This document shows positions 10,066-22,316 of a DNA stretch of 64,000 nt, piece after piece; the first letter of the stretch is position 1, and each line of letters opens with the position of its first letter. The position numbers and the translations under genes were made by a program. The notes beneath the pieces are model-generated. The model made no database searches. It worked only from the letters and a program-made list of their open reading frames with translations, and was not told the DNA's origin. The stretch covers positions 18,946,551 through 19,010,550 of the forward strand of contig CM033106.1 of NCBI GenBank assembly GCA_019321725.1, read 5' to 3'. This DNA is from Paulownia fortunei (Eukaryota > Streptophyta > Magnoliopsida > Lamiales > Paulowniaceae).

Positions 10066-12200
10066 TGTTGAGTAGTGCCCGGCGTGCCAATTATTCTGGT
10101 CGTTCTTATACTCTTGCGAATTATTCTTATTTATATTAATATCATTTAAATGGCAATCTTTATCTTAAATTCATCATAAGAATTAGATAAAGTCCTTAGA
10201 TCACACAAAGCTATGGGGCATGGTTGCGCATATGATGGTAATCGTGAAATATGCCTCTAAGGCTGTGATCTTAAAACGTTCCAAGTTAAGGATTAATGAG
10301 ATGAAACATTATTGATCCTAATGAAACTTGCGCATACGATACAGGCTCAAAAGGAGGATGCCTCGTTGCATAGGTATTGGTGTGGAGACACTAGTGCATG
10401 TATGCGGGTGTTTGTTGGGAACAAGTACACTGAACAACCCCACTTGAAAATTCCCAATTGGAAATATTCTATTATCGAATGGAAATTTTCTCATTACGAT
10501 AGTGCAAGAATTAGTTCTTAGACTTGAGGCACCATGGTAACCTTGTGCATGACATGTTGTACTTTGATATATTTTCCGATTGCATGACAATCACAAGGGG
10601 TTTATATTGGGTGTAACATCTTCATGTATGGAGATTAATGAGTGGCCAACAAAGGATCCGTCACCTATCTAGATGAATAGGTGAATCTCCTATGTATTCT
10701 ACTGTACTTGACTCTAAAATCCTTGGTCAAGGTTGGATGAAAATTAGACGTGGGGTTTTTTAATTATTCATCATCGAGTCAAGCTACTAGGAATGGAAAC
10801 ATAGTTATTGAGTTAATAGGGTTTCGACTTAACATATATGCCCTAGGCTCAATCGGGAGATTAGATGACAGAAGGACCGTACTTGCATGGTATTCGTAAT
10901 TGAAATAAGTTCGCACATTCACCTTAGACTAGGAGTCATGATACATTGCTAGATGTTTCCCATGTCTTGTGGGTTCTTAGAATTAATGAGTTAATTTCAA
11001 GAGAATTAATTAATTAGATTAATTAATCAGAACAATTAATTGTTTAACTAAGTCACAAGAGTCGTGAGCCCACGGCTAGTTTAAAGTGAACCTAAGGGGT
11101 CACACACAAAACTTGGACAAGTCCATTTCTAGTCTAGAAATTAATCCAAGTATTGGATTAAATTAATTAATGCGGTTAAATTAATTCAAGTGTGGAATTA
11201 ATTCAATTAATTAATTAGATTAATTGATTGGACCTAATTGGATTAGGAAGCCCAATTAGAATATTTAATTAATTGATTGAATCAATTAAGTAAGATGAGC
11301 CTAATTAATTAAATGAATTAATTTAATTGATTGGATCAATTAAAGTAGAGTCTAATTGATTACTTAGGCTTAGGCCCATTAGGTGTGCGCTTGTAGGAAG
11401 CCCATTAGGAAATTGGATTGGGAATCCAATTCCTAGAGGAAGTTGAATTGGGAATTCAATTTCTATAAGGTAATAAGGAAAAAGGAAAGTCCTTATGGGA
11501 TAAGAAAACTTACCAAAAGAGTTGGAGATAAGAAAGGAAGAAGAGTTCTACATGGAAAGGACTTGTGGTTGCCTTGATTAACAATCTTCTTGGATATTTT
11601 TATGGGGATTTTTAATTGCAAATTTTTGTGAAGAAAAATAGTTTTCTTTCATCCCCAAAAATTCGTCCCTCCTTTCCTTTCAATCTCCAAAAGTTCACCA
11701 ACCTTTTATCTAGTTTAATTCTTGATTTAATTGTTGAATTAAGAATTAAATTAAACACCTAAAACACTAAATGTTAGTGTGTTCTTGTTCCAAACAATAT
11801 CGTTCTAGGATAGAATTATCGAATCAAAAACTACTAGCATAGGATTCGGTTTCGAGTGGGCATCCAAGGTGTGGATACCATTAGAGGGATAACATTTGGG
11901 ATCCTAGAAGTGAATCAGATTTCAATCAAAGGAATTTTGAATTGAAGAACATGGAGATACTTTCATGCAGGGATAACGATTTGAATTGTTTCAATCCCTA
12001 CATCAATCGGAGTGCAAATCAAGGTAAGAGTTTCTGAAACATTCTTACTTTAACTATCAGAAAACGCACAACTGAATAATTGCAAAAGGGTTCCGGGATT
12101 CATTTTAATTACATGTGATGTAATATATATATTTATGTTTTTGAAATTTTAAATTCCACTGCGTATACGTCTCCCGGGATCACGCGAACCCAACACAAGG
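10061..12200 (+). mobile_element. Solo copia LTR with perfect CAAGG target duplication
   Basis: The LTR itself is 10066-12195 (2130 bases). It starts TGTTGAGTAGTGCCC and ends GAACCCAACA, with inverted termini TGTTG/CAACA. CAAGG occurs immediately on both sides (10061-10065 and 12196-12200). Joining the flanks restores the RT sequence seen in G (cacatggttcatccatat near 19180), so nothing was lost at the site. No internal region is present, which fits LTR-LTR recombination after insertion. It is closest to the 5' LTR of element E (37525-39614), sharing long stretches such as 'ttagatcacac', 'gaaggaccgt' and 'catgtgatgtaat'. Confidence 0.95.
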
Positions 12201-12760
12201 TTCATCCATATTTTTAAGGCAACTAAAGGACTTGATTACCTTATTCAATCAAATATTCTAGCTTTGGAAATCCAACTTGAGTCGAAAAATGGATCTCTGA
12301 ATTTTGTAAACCTTTTATTCCCTTTCTTTAGGTATGAATCCCTTTGGTTGCCTCATGTAGATATCTTTCTCAATGTTGCCATTATGGAAGGTAGTTTTCA
12401 CATCTATCTATCAAATCTCGTAGTCAAATATGCTGATATGGATAGCAAGATTTGCATGGATTTAAGCATCACCACTGGTGAGAAAGTCTCCTCATAATTG
12501 ATTCCTTATCTTTGAATATAACATTTTGCAACCAGCTATGCCTTATAGATTACTATCTCTCCATCTACCCCAAGTTTTCGCTTGTAGATTCATTTATAGC
12601 TAATGCGTACTATACCTTGTAGTGGGTCTACCAAGGTTTATACTTTTGTTAAAGTACATCGAGTCCACTTTAGATTGCATAGCATCCTTCCATGTTCCTG
12701 AATTAATGTTAGACATCATTTTTCCATTTTTCTTTGGATCCTTATCCAAGGGTTGCCCCT
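12201..12760 (-). pseudogene. pol: Element A reverse transcriptase, N-terminal part
   Basis: On the minus strand, around 12340-12460, the sequence encodes IDVKTTFHNGNIEKDIY with breaks. This corresponds to the conserved DVKTAFLNG block of copia reverse transcriptases, which contains the first catalytic Asp. The piece continues the RT interrupted by the solo LTR at 10066-12195. The open frame on the plus strand at 12264-12497 is a shadow of it. Confidence 0.75.
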
Positions 12761-14200
12761 CCTTGTTGTTCTTTAGCAAGAGGCCATACCTCTAGGTGGC
12801 CTCGAGATCCTTTCATATCTCCTAAGATAGTGTGTGATAAAAGTTAGTTACTGGTGGTTCTGACACTACTGCCTCTTGTGGGACTTGTTATAGTTCTTAA
12901 ATTTCTTCAAGTTCTATATCCTTGTAATTTCTATCTAACAGAAATGCCTCCTTAATAAAGGTGGCATTCCTCGAAACAAACATTTTTGTTATGAGGGGTT
13001 GTAGAAATAGCATACAATGGATTTCTTTAGATACCTTACAAGCTTGCATAAGATGGATCTACTATCCAACTTATCTCTCACTTACTGATTCATAAAAGTA
13101 TGACAACCCCATACCTTAATATATTTGTAAGAAGGGGTCTTATCGTATCATATTTCATATGGTGTTGTAGGCACCAACTTATATGGGACTCTTTGTAATA
13201 GATATGTAGGTGTTTCTACAGCATAGCCCTAAAACAAATAAGCAGTCCAATGAAACTTATCATAGATCAAACTATATCGAATAACATTATGTTCCTTTGC
13301 TCAACTACTCCATTGAGTTGTGGAGTTTAAGGTGGGGTCTACTATGAGAGAATCCTATTCTCCTTAAGATAATCAACAACTCCAAACTCAAGTATTTGCC
13401 TCCTCAATCAGATCGAAGAGTCTTAAAACTTTACCTGGTTTGCTTCTCCACTTCATGCTAAAATTTCTTGAACCTTTCAAAGGCTTCAGACTTGTACAAA
13501 GAAAGTACACATACCTAAACCTAGAGTAATCATTGGTAAAGATAATAAAATATTGGTAGTTCCCTCAAGCATTAACACTTAGTGGACTGCATACATTTGT
13601 ATGGATCAAATCTAAGGGATTTACAACACGCTTCTCTTGTCCAACAAATGGTGACTTGGTTATCTTTCCCTCAATGTAAGATTCATATGTTGGACTTTCT
13701 TGCTTGTTCTTGAGGCCAAGCAATTATACCATCTTGTGAACTCTATTTTTTTAGATATGGCCTAATCTAGCATGCCACAAGTATATCGAACTATGATAAT
13801 CTAAAGTATGTTTATTTTATTGAACATGAATGATGGAGTTTTAGGGAGTGATAGTATATGAATCATTTGTCAAAGTACCAATAAGAATTAAAGAACAATT
13901 TCCATTTATTATAGAAAACAAAAATCCTTCTCTATCCAAATTGGAATAGAAATAATGTTCTTTGTCAATTCAGGTATGTAAAGATAATTATTTTAATCCA
14001 TCCTAACTCCACCACCTAAAGCTCAGTGGACTGTCCATGTGGCTAATGCTGCAACTTTTACTCCATTCCCCAGTTGCAGTATAGTCTCTACTCTAGTTAG
14101 CTTTTTACTTTTTGTCATTACCTACGAGTTGTTGTAAAGATGAGAACCACTTCTGATATCTAATACCTAAGAAACATAGTTAATCGAAAGGTAAACTTAA
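12761..14200 (-). pseudogene. pol: Element A integrase and protease remains
   Basis: On the minus strand this shows the linker after integrase (FVSRNATF-like, near 12960-12990), the integrase core (13140-13660), the pre-integrase zinc-finger region (13660-13830) and a protease remnant (13840-14200). The assignment comes from alignment by eye with the parallel regions of B (23890-25290) and F (54420-55800). Stops occur every few dozen codons. The 'caaatggtgacttggttatc' block corresponds to the KSPF motif region following the pre-integrase cysteines. Confidence 0.7.
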
Positions 14201-14575
14201 ATAAAATACATTCTAGAACCCTTCAGGTGGTTTGTAAGATTTTCCTCTTCTACAAACTAGCTTTCCACAATACATGACCGACTTCTCTTTTTTATTGGTG
14301 GATTCTGTCATCTTGAAAATATTGATCAACTTAGTGATGCTAGTCTCCACCTTATACATGTTGAAGTTCACCATAAAGATGTCAAATGATGGTGGCAAAG
14401 ACTGTAGGATGAGATCCACGTAGAGTTCATTATCCATGATGACTCTAAGGGACTTGAGCCTTTTGATAAGGTTTATCATCTACAACATATGTTTGTGGAC
14501 TGAAGAGCCTACTTTATAAATATCTCCCACTATTTTATTCAAATCCCAACACCCCTTAGATGGTGATTCAAGAAA
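14201..14575 (-). pseudogene. gag: Element A gag, N-terminally truncated
   Basis: An 88-codon minus-strand frame (14213-14479) contains MDNELYVDLILQSLPPSFDI and FMVNFNMYKVETSITKLINI, the central part of the copia Gag capsid domain. The lysine-rich linker and zinc knuckle seen in B are mostly missing (only KKEKSVMYCGKLVCRRGK follows). Upstream the sequence passes straight into leader sequence near 14520-14580, so the N-terminal roughly 100 codons, including the start codon, are deleted. Not functional. Confidence 0.8.
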
Positions 14576-15534
14576 TCATATTTCCTAGTAGGCTTGTCCA
14601 ATTAATATTTTACATGCCCAAGAATTTGAGATCATTCAACTTCCCATTACTTAGGTATCCCATGACTCATGGATAATGACCTAAATTCAGTAACATAGTC
14701 ATGTCTTCTACTTTTGATGGAAGGCATGGATGATTGAGGCCTACTAAATTTTTTCTTTTTTGCTTGATATTGAATGTTAACAATCTTAAACTTGACTTTT
14801 AAGTGAGGGTTATATTTTGTAATTCCAAGACCTCATCTTAAGTTTGTTTATTTAATGTTGCACTATCTTAATAACCACAATCATAATCAATAGGAAAGCA
14901 TTAAATAAACCTATGCTTACATCTAACATACATACATAATAAAGGGATAATCACGAGCCATATCCTATGTGATCCACTCAAGCCAAGGTATCTAGGTTAA
15001 TCTAAGGGTAGCAATTAAAATGACAAATAGATCCTATCTATTGCAAGAATGTATCTCCAATATATTCATGGAGCCTTCACTCCTTACTTTTCTCTACCTT
15101 GCTCCTTCTTATAAAAAAAAACCTCGCAACTTAATTCTACTTTCATTACATTTGCTATGTCTAAACAACAAAGTTTGGAATTTCTTTCAAAGGAAAAGTA
15201 CATAAGAGGGAGGTACAATTTACATTCAAATTAAAAATAGAGAAAATGCGAGACACAGAGACATCATTTTAATTAAAATCCAAAATAATGAAAAACATAC
15301 ATAGAACATCCATAATTAAATGGCCAAGGCTACATGATCATCCTCACACATATGCTCGAGTTATACATCACATCTCATAAATTTAAAGCATATAAATCTA
15401 CCCTGCATTTAACTTGCTATTTTTTCAAGTTTTGGAATAAATTCACGATTTTTCATGAAAAACTCATTTTTTATAAAATTTAAAGGTTAACAATTTGTTT
15501 TAATTTAAGAATTAATATAGCACGACATAACAAG

Positions 15535-15561
15535 ATGGGCAACAACCCGTTTGTTGCCCAT
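15535..15561. other. 11-bp hairpin in element A leader
   Basis: TGGGCAACAA (15536-15545) and its exact complement TTGTTGCCCA (15551-15560) are separated by five bases, and one further A-T pair extends the stem. It lies in the copy-specific leader insert. Confidence 0.85.
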
Positions 15562-15569
15562 GTCATGCA

Positions 15570-15583
15570 CACAACATGTTGTG
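15570..15583. other. 14-bp perfect palindrome CACAACATGTTGTG
   Basis: A fully self-complementary 14-mer nine bases from the hairpin at 15535-15561, in the leader of element A. Palindromes in leader RNA serve as dimer-initiation sites in some retroelements; that role here is only a suggestion. Confidence 0.85.
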
Positions 15584-16053
15584 AAACAACCTGCCTGTGC
15601 ATAGGCTAAATATACAATAGGTTACTCCCTATCACACTAATCCTACAATAGGGTGCCTGAACTCATATTTGCCTTGCACATTGCTGTGATGGGCAAATTA
15701 TCTATCTGCTGCCAAGAAATTATTTCTTGGAGGCCGGTGATAGATTTTTAGGGTTGTTGTTTTAGCCTGTTAGTTTAGTAGGCAGACTGTGAATATCTAT
15801 TTACTAGGCCATCGCGTGGCTATTTATTTGGGATAATCCTATCCATCATGTAATTAGCCTTCTGCTATAGGCCTCCCGCTATCGTGAGTGGATCATAATT
15901 TTTTTTTGGTATGTTGTGTATATAAAATAACTATTAAGGTATCCTACAAAATTCATGATTTAATCCAAAAAAAAATCAACAATTAAACACATAAATATAT
16001 TCATCATAAGAATTTAGGCATAATGCGGGAAAGTAATCGGATGCAAAAACCTA

Positions 16054-16061
16054 GGCTTTGA
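16054..16061 (-). other. Degraded primer-binding site of element A
   Basis: The minus strand reads CCCAATA then TCAAAGCC, where the family pattern is CCCAACA, G, TGGTATCAGAGCC. About six bases (around GTGGTA) are deleted and one G is changed to A. The remaining TCAAAGCC corresponds to the tRNA-Met primer site. Confidence 0.6.
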
Positions 16062-18199
16062 TATTGGGTTTACAAAATCATGGGAAATTGCACAGCAGAA
16101 ATTTTAAAATCATGTATAGTTAAATACCCAATTATACAGTCTCAGATTTGATGCAATTAATTGGTTTGCATCCTAATTACTTGCTTAGCTAATTAAAACA
16201 CAAGTTTTGCGACCTACCTTTAATTACACTCCAGTTGATCCATAGTATGGAAAGATTCAAATCATCTGGCCCTTGCTCCAAAATAGATCAATTAGGACTC
16301 CAAGTATATCCCCTCTTCGAGTATCCACACCACAAGCAAATCCAGGAACTTACAAATCTTGCAAGAAACTTTTAATTCTAATTCTAATCTAGAATATAGA
16401 GTGCAATAGTAAATTTTAATTAACTAGGTGATTAAAGAATTACAATGATATATCAAAAAAGTGGAACCTTCTCGACATGAAATGAACACAAGAACAAGAG
16501 AGAAAAAGATAAGGGGGCATGTATATTGGGGAGTGTGAAAATTGCTTGCAGAAGCACTGTAATTTTTGGCCCCTAGCTTGTGCTTTTATACACAAGCTTG
16601 GTCAATCGTAGTCCTACTGGGTTTGATCCCCTTTCCTAATATGTCTCCATTTCTTTCCTCCATATATTGTTTCTTTCTTATCAAGACTAGGAGTCTTTTG
16701 TTAATTTTCATCTAAGACAAGATGTCTTAGACTTAATCTCCAAGACTTCTAGTTGGGATTCTGTGGACCCATTAATCTTAGGTTTGGACTTTAATTAATT
16801 TCCATCAATTAATTTAAGCCTAATCTTAATTAATTGATCAGGTTAGTTAATTAATTGGCTTTGTTGGGCTATGTAATTAAACTAAGGCCAATACAAATAA
16901 TCATATTATTCAAATTATTTAAATTAATTTAACTCTTTAAATTAATTTAAATCCCATTATATAATCAATCCAATCAATTAATTAATTCACTCTAAGAGAG
17001 CCACTAATCTTAATTAGGTTAAATTAATTAATCTTATTATTTAATTGGATGAATTAATTTAACTCCAGAAATTAATTCAAGCCCTAGTTAATTAATAAAT
17101 TTTAATTAACTAAATCGAACTCCTTAGATTACTTCTTATTTAATTGGATGAATTAATTTAACTCTTTAAATTAATTCAATCCGTAGTTAATTAAGCACTA
17201 TTAGTTAACTTAATCCATCTCCTTTGATTATTTTCTAATTTAGTAGTGGACTTTCCCATTTTATGTGTGATCCCTTCAGTTCATAACTAAGCTAACAGTG
17301 GCTTTGCAACTCTTACAACTTAATGAATATATTAATTATATTCTAATCAAATAATCCAATTAATAATCTATCTTGGAATTAACTCCTTAACTCCATGAAC
17401 CTCACAAACCAAGGGAAGCACCTAGGAGTGCATCTTGACTACCTAGTAAGCAAACCAATTTCTATTATGAATACTATGCAAGTCTAGTCCTTTCATCATC
17501 AAATCTTTCGATTAAGTCTAGGGCATAGATTGTTAGTTGAAAACCTATTTAACTTAACTTTGATTTCATTTCTAGTGACATTGACTCCTAATGAAATAGT
17601 AGAAAACCCTTGTCTAATAGTCATCCTGCTTTGGCTAGAGATTTCTAAGTCACGGGCCATGAAATGCATAGGCAATTTACCAATTATGCCAGATAGTTGA
17701 TGGATCCTTTTTGGTTAACATTAACCTCTATATATGAAGATGTTATATCCATAATAAACCCCATTTGAATGTCTGCAATCGGAAAATCCATCAAACTATA
17801 TAATATCGCGCACAAGGCTACCATGGTGCTTTAAGTCCAAGGACTAAATCATGCACATATATGCACTAGCATCCCCATGTAGATGCTTATGGAGCGAGAC
17901 ATCCTTCTTTCAAGTATGCATCATTTGCCCAAGTCTAATAGGTTTATCAATGTCCTATCTCAGTAAACCCTCAACTTGAAACTAGTTCAAGACCAAATCC
18001 ATAAAGGCATATTTCATAATTACCATCATATGCTCGATCAATTCCCGTAGCTAAGTAGTGCCTACAAACTTTATCTAATTGACTAAATGTAATTAAAGAT
18101 AAAGAAAATACCAATTTTTATTAATATATTTTAAATAAGACTATTTTTACAAAAGTATAATAGCAACCACTAATTGGCTTGTTAGATACTACTCTAACA
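16062..18199 (-). repeat. Element A 5' LTR (right)
   Basis: 2138 bases, from TATTGGGTTTAC to TACTCTAACA. It is homologous to 6986-9023 along its whole length. It contains an internal duplication of a short AT-rich block: 'ttaattggatgaattaattt' occurs at about 17042 and again at about 17140, which the left LTR does not show in this form. The right end is followed by AAGAT, the target duplication, and by element G sequence. Confidence 0.88.
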
Positions 18200-20116
18200 A
18201 AGATGTCCTCCCAATACTCGTTGAACTAGGGGTTTACTCAGTGGGTCTACTATATTTTATGTCGAGGCACATCTCTTCCCTTAACGTTACCTGTACAAAT
18301 GATTTCCAAAATCATTTGGTATCATCTCATTTTACACTTGAATCTTTTGAAGAGACCTTGGCTATTTCGCTTGTGCAATAAACTCATTGTTATCACACTA
18401 CAATACTAGGTCAACAACAGTCTAAATTATATCCATTACTTGGATAAAGTTCAATATCTAATTAGTTTCTTTGCAGCATCGCATGCTATGATGTATTCAA
18501 CCTCGGTGGTGGAATCTACTATTTTCTCAAGCTTGGAACTTTTCCAGCTAATTGCCCCACCTTATAGGGTGAACATGAATCTAGACCTAGACTTCGAGTC
18601 GTTGACATTAGACTAAAATCTAGATATAACATTCCAATTTTATTTCTCCATAACCGAACTCTAAGAAGACATCTTTAGTGCTTTGTAGGTACTTAAGATT
18701 GTCTTTACCACTATCATTATTTTTTGCATGGAATTGACTGATATCTACTCGTGACATTTAAAATATTTATGATATCACATCTTATACATAGATTTCCATA
18801 CATTATGCTTCCTTTTGCAGATGCATAAAGTATGGGAGTCATTCTATCTTTTTCTTCCAGAAGTCTTTAAGGACACAGACTTCGCATGAGAAAACCTATA
18901 ACTCATAGGTAGGAATATTCTCTTGAATTACTCTTTGCCAACCTCTTTTAGAATCTACATAGATGAATTTAGGATAGTCTGAGCATCCTCTTGGATCTAT
19001 CTCTATAAATCTCAATCTCCAATTCCTAGGATACTTTTCCTAAATTCCTCATAGAGAATTTAGTAGATGAAAAGCCTTAATTGACTGCAACATTCTTACA
19101 TCATCACAAGAAGTAGAATATCAACAATGTAAAACATAACAAACATGACCATGCTTCTACTAACTTTCTTGTACACACATGGTTCATCCATATTCCTAAG
19201 ATAATCAAACCAAATATTTGATTGCCTCAACAAATCAAACATTCTAGCTTCAGGAAGCTTGTTTGAGACCATAAATAGAACTCTGAAAGCTTGCAAACTT
19301 TTTGCTTGCTTCCTTTTTATATGAAGCCTTCAAGCTATTTCATATAGATCTCTTCCCAACATCCATTTCGATGAAGGCAGGCCTTATATCCATTTTCTAT
19401 ATACCATAATCATAATATGCGAATATGACTAGCAAAATCAAATGGACTTTAGTATCTATCTGGTAAAAAGGTTTTCTCAACAATCAACACTTTGACCTTG
19501 AATGTAACCTTTTGCTACCAGCCATACCTTATAGGTCACCACCTTCCCATGCTCTATAGTTTTATGTTTGTAGGCCCACTTGTAGCCAATCCTCATGTGG
19601 GCCCACTAAGGTCAATACCTTATTGGAATAAATAGAGTTTATTTTGGATTTGCATAGTCTTTTGCCATCTTCTAAATTTGATGTCTTACATCACTACTTC
19701 TTTCCTTGGATCAATATCCAAAAGGAGATCCTTGTTATGTTATTCCATCGTGAGTGGATGTATCTCATAGATGGCCTCGAGACCCTTTTGGATCTCTTTT
19801 GGAGGTTGTTTACAAGTTAGTAATTCGTTCACACCCCATTGCCTTGTTGGGAGAGTTTGTGGTTCTTAAATTTTCTCAAGCTCTACAACACTATCTTTTT
19901 CTATCTAATAAAAACTCTTTCTCTAAGAATGTGGCATTCCTTGAAACTAACATATTTAATTTCAAGAGGTCATAGCAATGGTATACAATGGATTCCTTTG
20001 GATACCCCACATTTAAGAGGGATCTAGCATCCAACTAATCTCCCACTAGCTGCTTCACATAAGCAAGCAACCCCTTACGCTTAGGTATTTGTACGAGTGG
20101 CTTTGCTACATCATAT
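18200..20116 (-). pseudogene. pol: Element G RNase H, RT and start of integrase
   Basis: This resumes the G internal region after insertion A. Minus-strand remains in order: RNase H (18200-18560), RT thumb and palm (18700-19720), linker (19900-19960) and integrase C-terminus (to 20116). The frame at 19096-19296 includes RMFDLLRQSNIWFDYLRNMD, then EPCVYKKVSRSMVMFVMFYI and VDILL. The active site reads Y-I-V-D at 19120-19131, where YVDD is expected, so the first catalytic Asp is lost. Stops and frameshifts are frequent. It ends in TCATAT, whose last five bases are the left CATAT target duplication of element B. Confidence 0.82.
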
Positions 20117-22301
20117 TGTTGGGTTCGCTATAATCGCAGGGGTATACACAGCGGAAAATAATTTTTTTATCAAACATAAATATAACCCTCGATTTGAAAG
20201 CGATTTTAATGATCGCACTTATTCAAGTGAATATATAAATAAATATTAAATTTGGATTATACCTTTCATGCACTCCGATGTAGTAGGGAATGAAGCAATC
20301 AATTGCTTATCTTGGACATTCAGAACTCTCAGGGATCCATATGTCTCCCCTCTATCAAGCCAATAATATGGAAGAGTAACACCAATCAAAAGAATTCACT
20401 ATTATCCTTTTAATTATTATTTACTAATCTAGAACCAGAGTAAATTTTCAAAAACAACAAAGATTAATTCTTTCAATTCTAAAAACTATAATATGCAGAG
20501 GATAACAAGAAACTAATTTTCTTTAAAGAACAAGAATACGCTTTTTCTTTCTCTTTCTTTTCATTTTCTTTTCTTGGAGAGAAAAATAGAAGACTTTAAA
20601 CAACACAATTTTTGCTTAAATTTGTTGAATTCATGATGTAATTTTCGTCCATAATGATTTATAGGGGCTGAAAATATTTTTCTCCAACTCTTGGAGAGTT
20701 TGTCAATTGTGAACTATTTCAAAATCTTATCTTGGAAGAATTCCAAATCTTCTAAGAACTCTTCTCTTTTGTCTCTCATATGCATGTGGACTAATTTGAG
20801 ACTACATTAATCATCAAAATTGTCTACATACATTGTTGATATTAATTTGAACTCTTCAAATAATATCAAGATAGATATATATCAAATATATATACTAAAG
20901 TTATATTTATATATAAATTAAAACATAGTGGCTGATTTTATCCAATAAATTAGTCACTTTATTTATTTATATATATAAATATGTTAATAAAATAAAATAT
21001 ATTTATTTAATTTATTCTCTTCATATTTTAGTGCACTTCTTAAGTGATCCACATTAATTTTTGGGCTTGGATTCAAAATCTACAAATCAATCCAATTGAT
21101 TTAATCACAATTTAATCTATCCAATTGATTAATTTAATTTACTCCAATTAGGTTTCTTAATTAAATTAGATCCAATTAAATAATATAATTACTTAATTAA
21201 ATAATTTAATTTAACCATTAAATTAAATAGAACCCTTAATTAATTAATTAATCAATATTAATTAATTAATTTTCAACCATTGGTTAAATTCTAAAATTAA
21301 AAATATTACTTTCCATAAAGATATGTGGCCCTCTTAGGTTCACTACTAAGTTAGTAGTAGGCTTGCAACATTCTGCAACTTATGACTAACAATTATTTTA
21401 ATTAATTAATTCGCTTGGAATTAATTCCTTAATTTCAAGAATCTCACTATCTATGAAAATACCTAACAAGTAATCATGGTAAACTAGTCTTAGGTGAAAT
21501 AGCGAGTAAACCTATTTTAGCTGGGAGTACCATACACGTATAGTCCTTTTGATAGCTAATCTCCCGATTGAATCTAGGGCATGGATTATTAGTTGAAACC
21601 CTAAATGATTTAACAACTATGATCCCATTTCAAGCTTCAATGATTCTTGATGAATCGCAATTCATCCTGCCTTGACCAAGGTCTTTGAATCATGAACTAT
21701 GAAAACACAAGAGATTCCTTTATTTAAAAAGACAAGTGTTGAATTCTTTATTGGCCACTGACAAACCTCCATGCACACCAATGTAACACCCAACATACCC
21801 CTTTTGAGAATGTCAAGCAATTCACAACACACCCAATATACTATCACAACATAGAAATTCTTATTTCGATAGGCAAAGCCTCCAGTTAAGAATTTTCTAC
21901 GGGCAATGTTTGGTGTACTTGTTCCCTAACAAGCACCTACATACATGCACTTGCGTCTCTATGCTAATGCCAATGGAATGCAACATCCTTGTCTCATGAG
22001 CTTGCATCATATGTGCAAGTCTTATTAATCTATTTGATGTCCAATCTCAAAAAGCTCTCGACTCAAAATTTATTTAAGACCAAATCTTTAGAGGCAGGTT
22101 CCATGATTGCCATCATATGTGCGACCATACCTCGTAGCTAAATTTGATCTTAGGACTTTATTTAATGTGAAAAAGATACATGACATAAGATAAAAAAAAT
22201 ATATTTTTTATTATTATGATTTCTAATAAGGTTATCTTTATAAAAGAAAAAGAGTATAATACACCCAATCTAATTGGGGTTTTGGACATCCTGCTCTAAC
22301 A
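20117..22301 (-). repeat. Element B 3' LTR (left)
   Basis: 2185 bases, from TGTTGGGTTCGC to TGCTCTAACA. It is closely similar to 27702-29941; the first 150 bases differ at only a few positions. It contains the typical LTR blocks: a purine/pyrimidine-rich segment near 20520-20590, ATTAATTAATT tracts near 21240-21270 and the block 'ttaggttcactactaagtt'. Confidence 0.93.
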
Positions 22302-22316
22302 ATCTCCCACTTGCCC
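22302..22316 (-). other. Polypurine tract of element B
   Basis: GGGCAAGTGGGAGAT on the minus strand, directly adjoining the 3' LTR. It is identical to the tract of element A. Confidence 0.9.

Larger units (their letters stand above)
14576..16053 (-). other. Element A 5' leader
   Basis: Untranslated region between gag and the 5' LTR. It shares several blocks with the leaders of B (26164-27690), E (39629-41760) and F (49675-50754), including the 'gatcactcaagcc'/'tcgagtggatca' block. In the middle (15530-15890) is a copy-specific, less AT-rich insert with a strong hairpin and a palindrome. The other elements have unrelated inserts in the same position. No start codon usable for gag remains at its gag-proximal end. 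Confidence 0.7.
6986..18199 (-). mobile_element. Ty1/copia element A, full outline, nested in G
   Basis: A minus-strand element with LTRs at 6986-9023 and 16062-18199, a polypurine tract inside the left LTR, and RNase H, RT, integrase, protease and gag remains in the expected reverse order. It is bounded by AAGAC (6981-6985) and AAGAT (18200-18204), a five-base target duplication with one transition; B shows the uninterrupted site as CTCAAGATGTCC. A plus-strand solo LTR (10066-12195) with its own duplication sits in its RT. Without that insert A is about 9.1 kb. The coding region is dead: stops and frameshifts throughout, a YIDN active site and a gag missing its N-terminal part. Confidence 0.9.
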
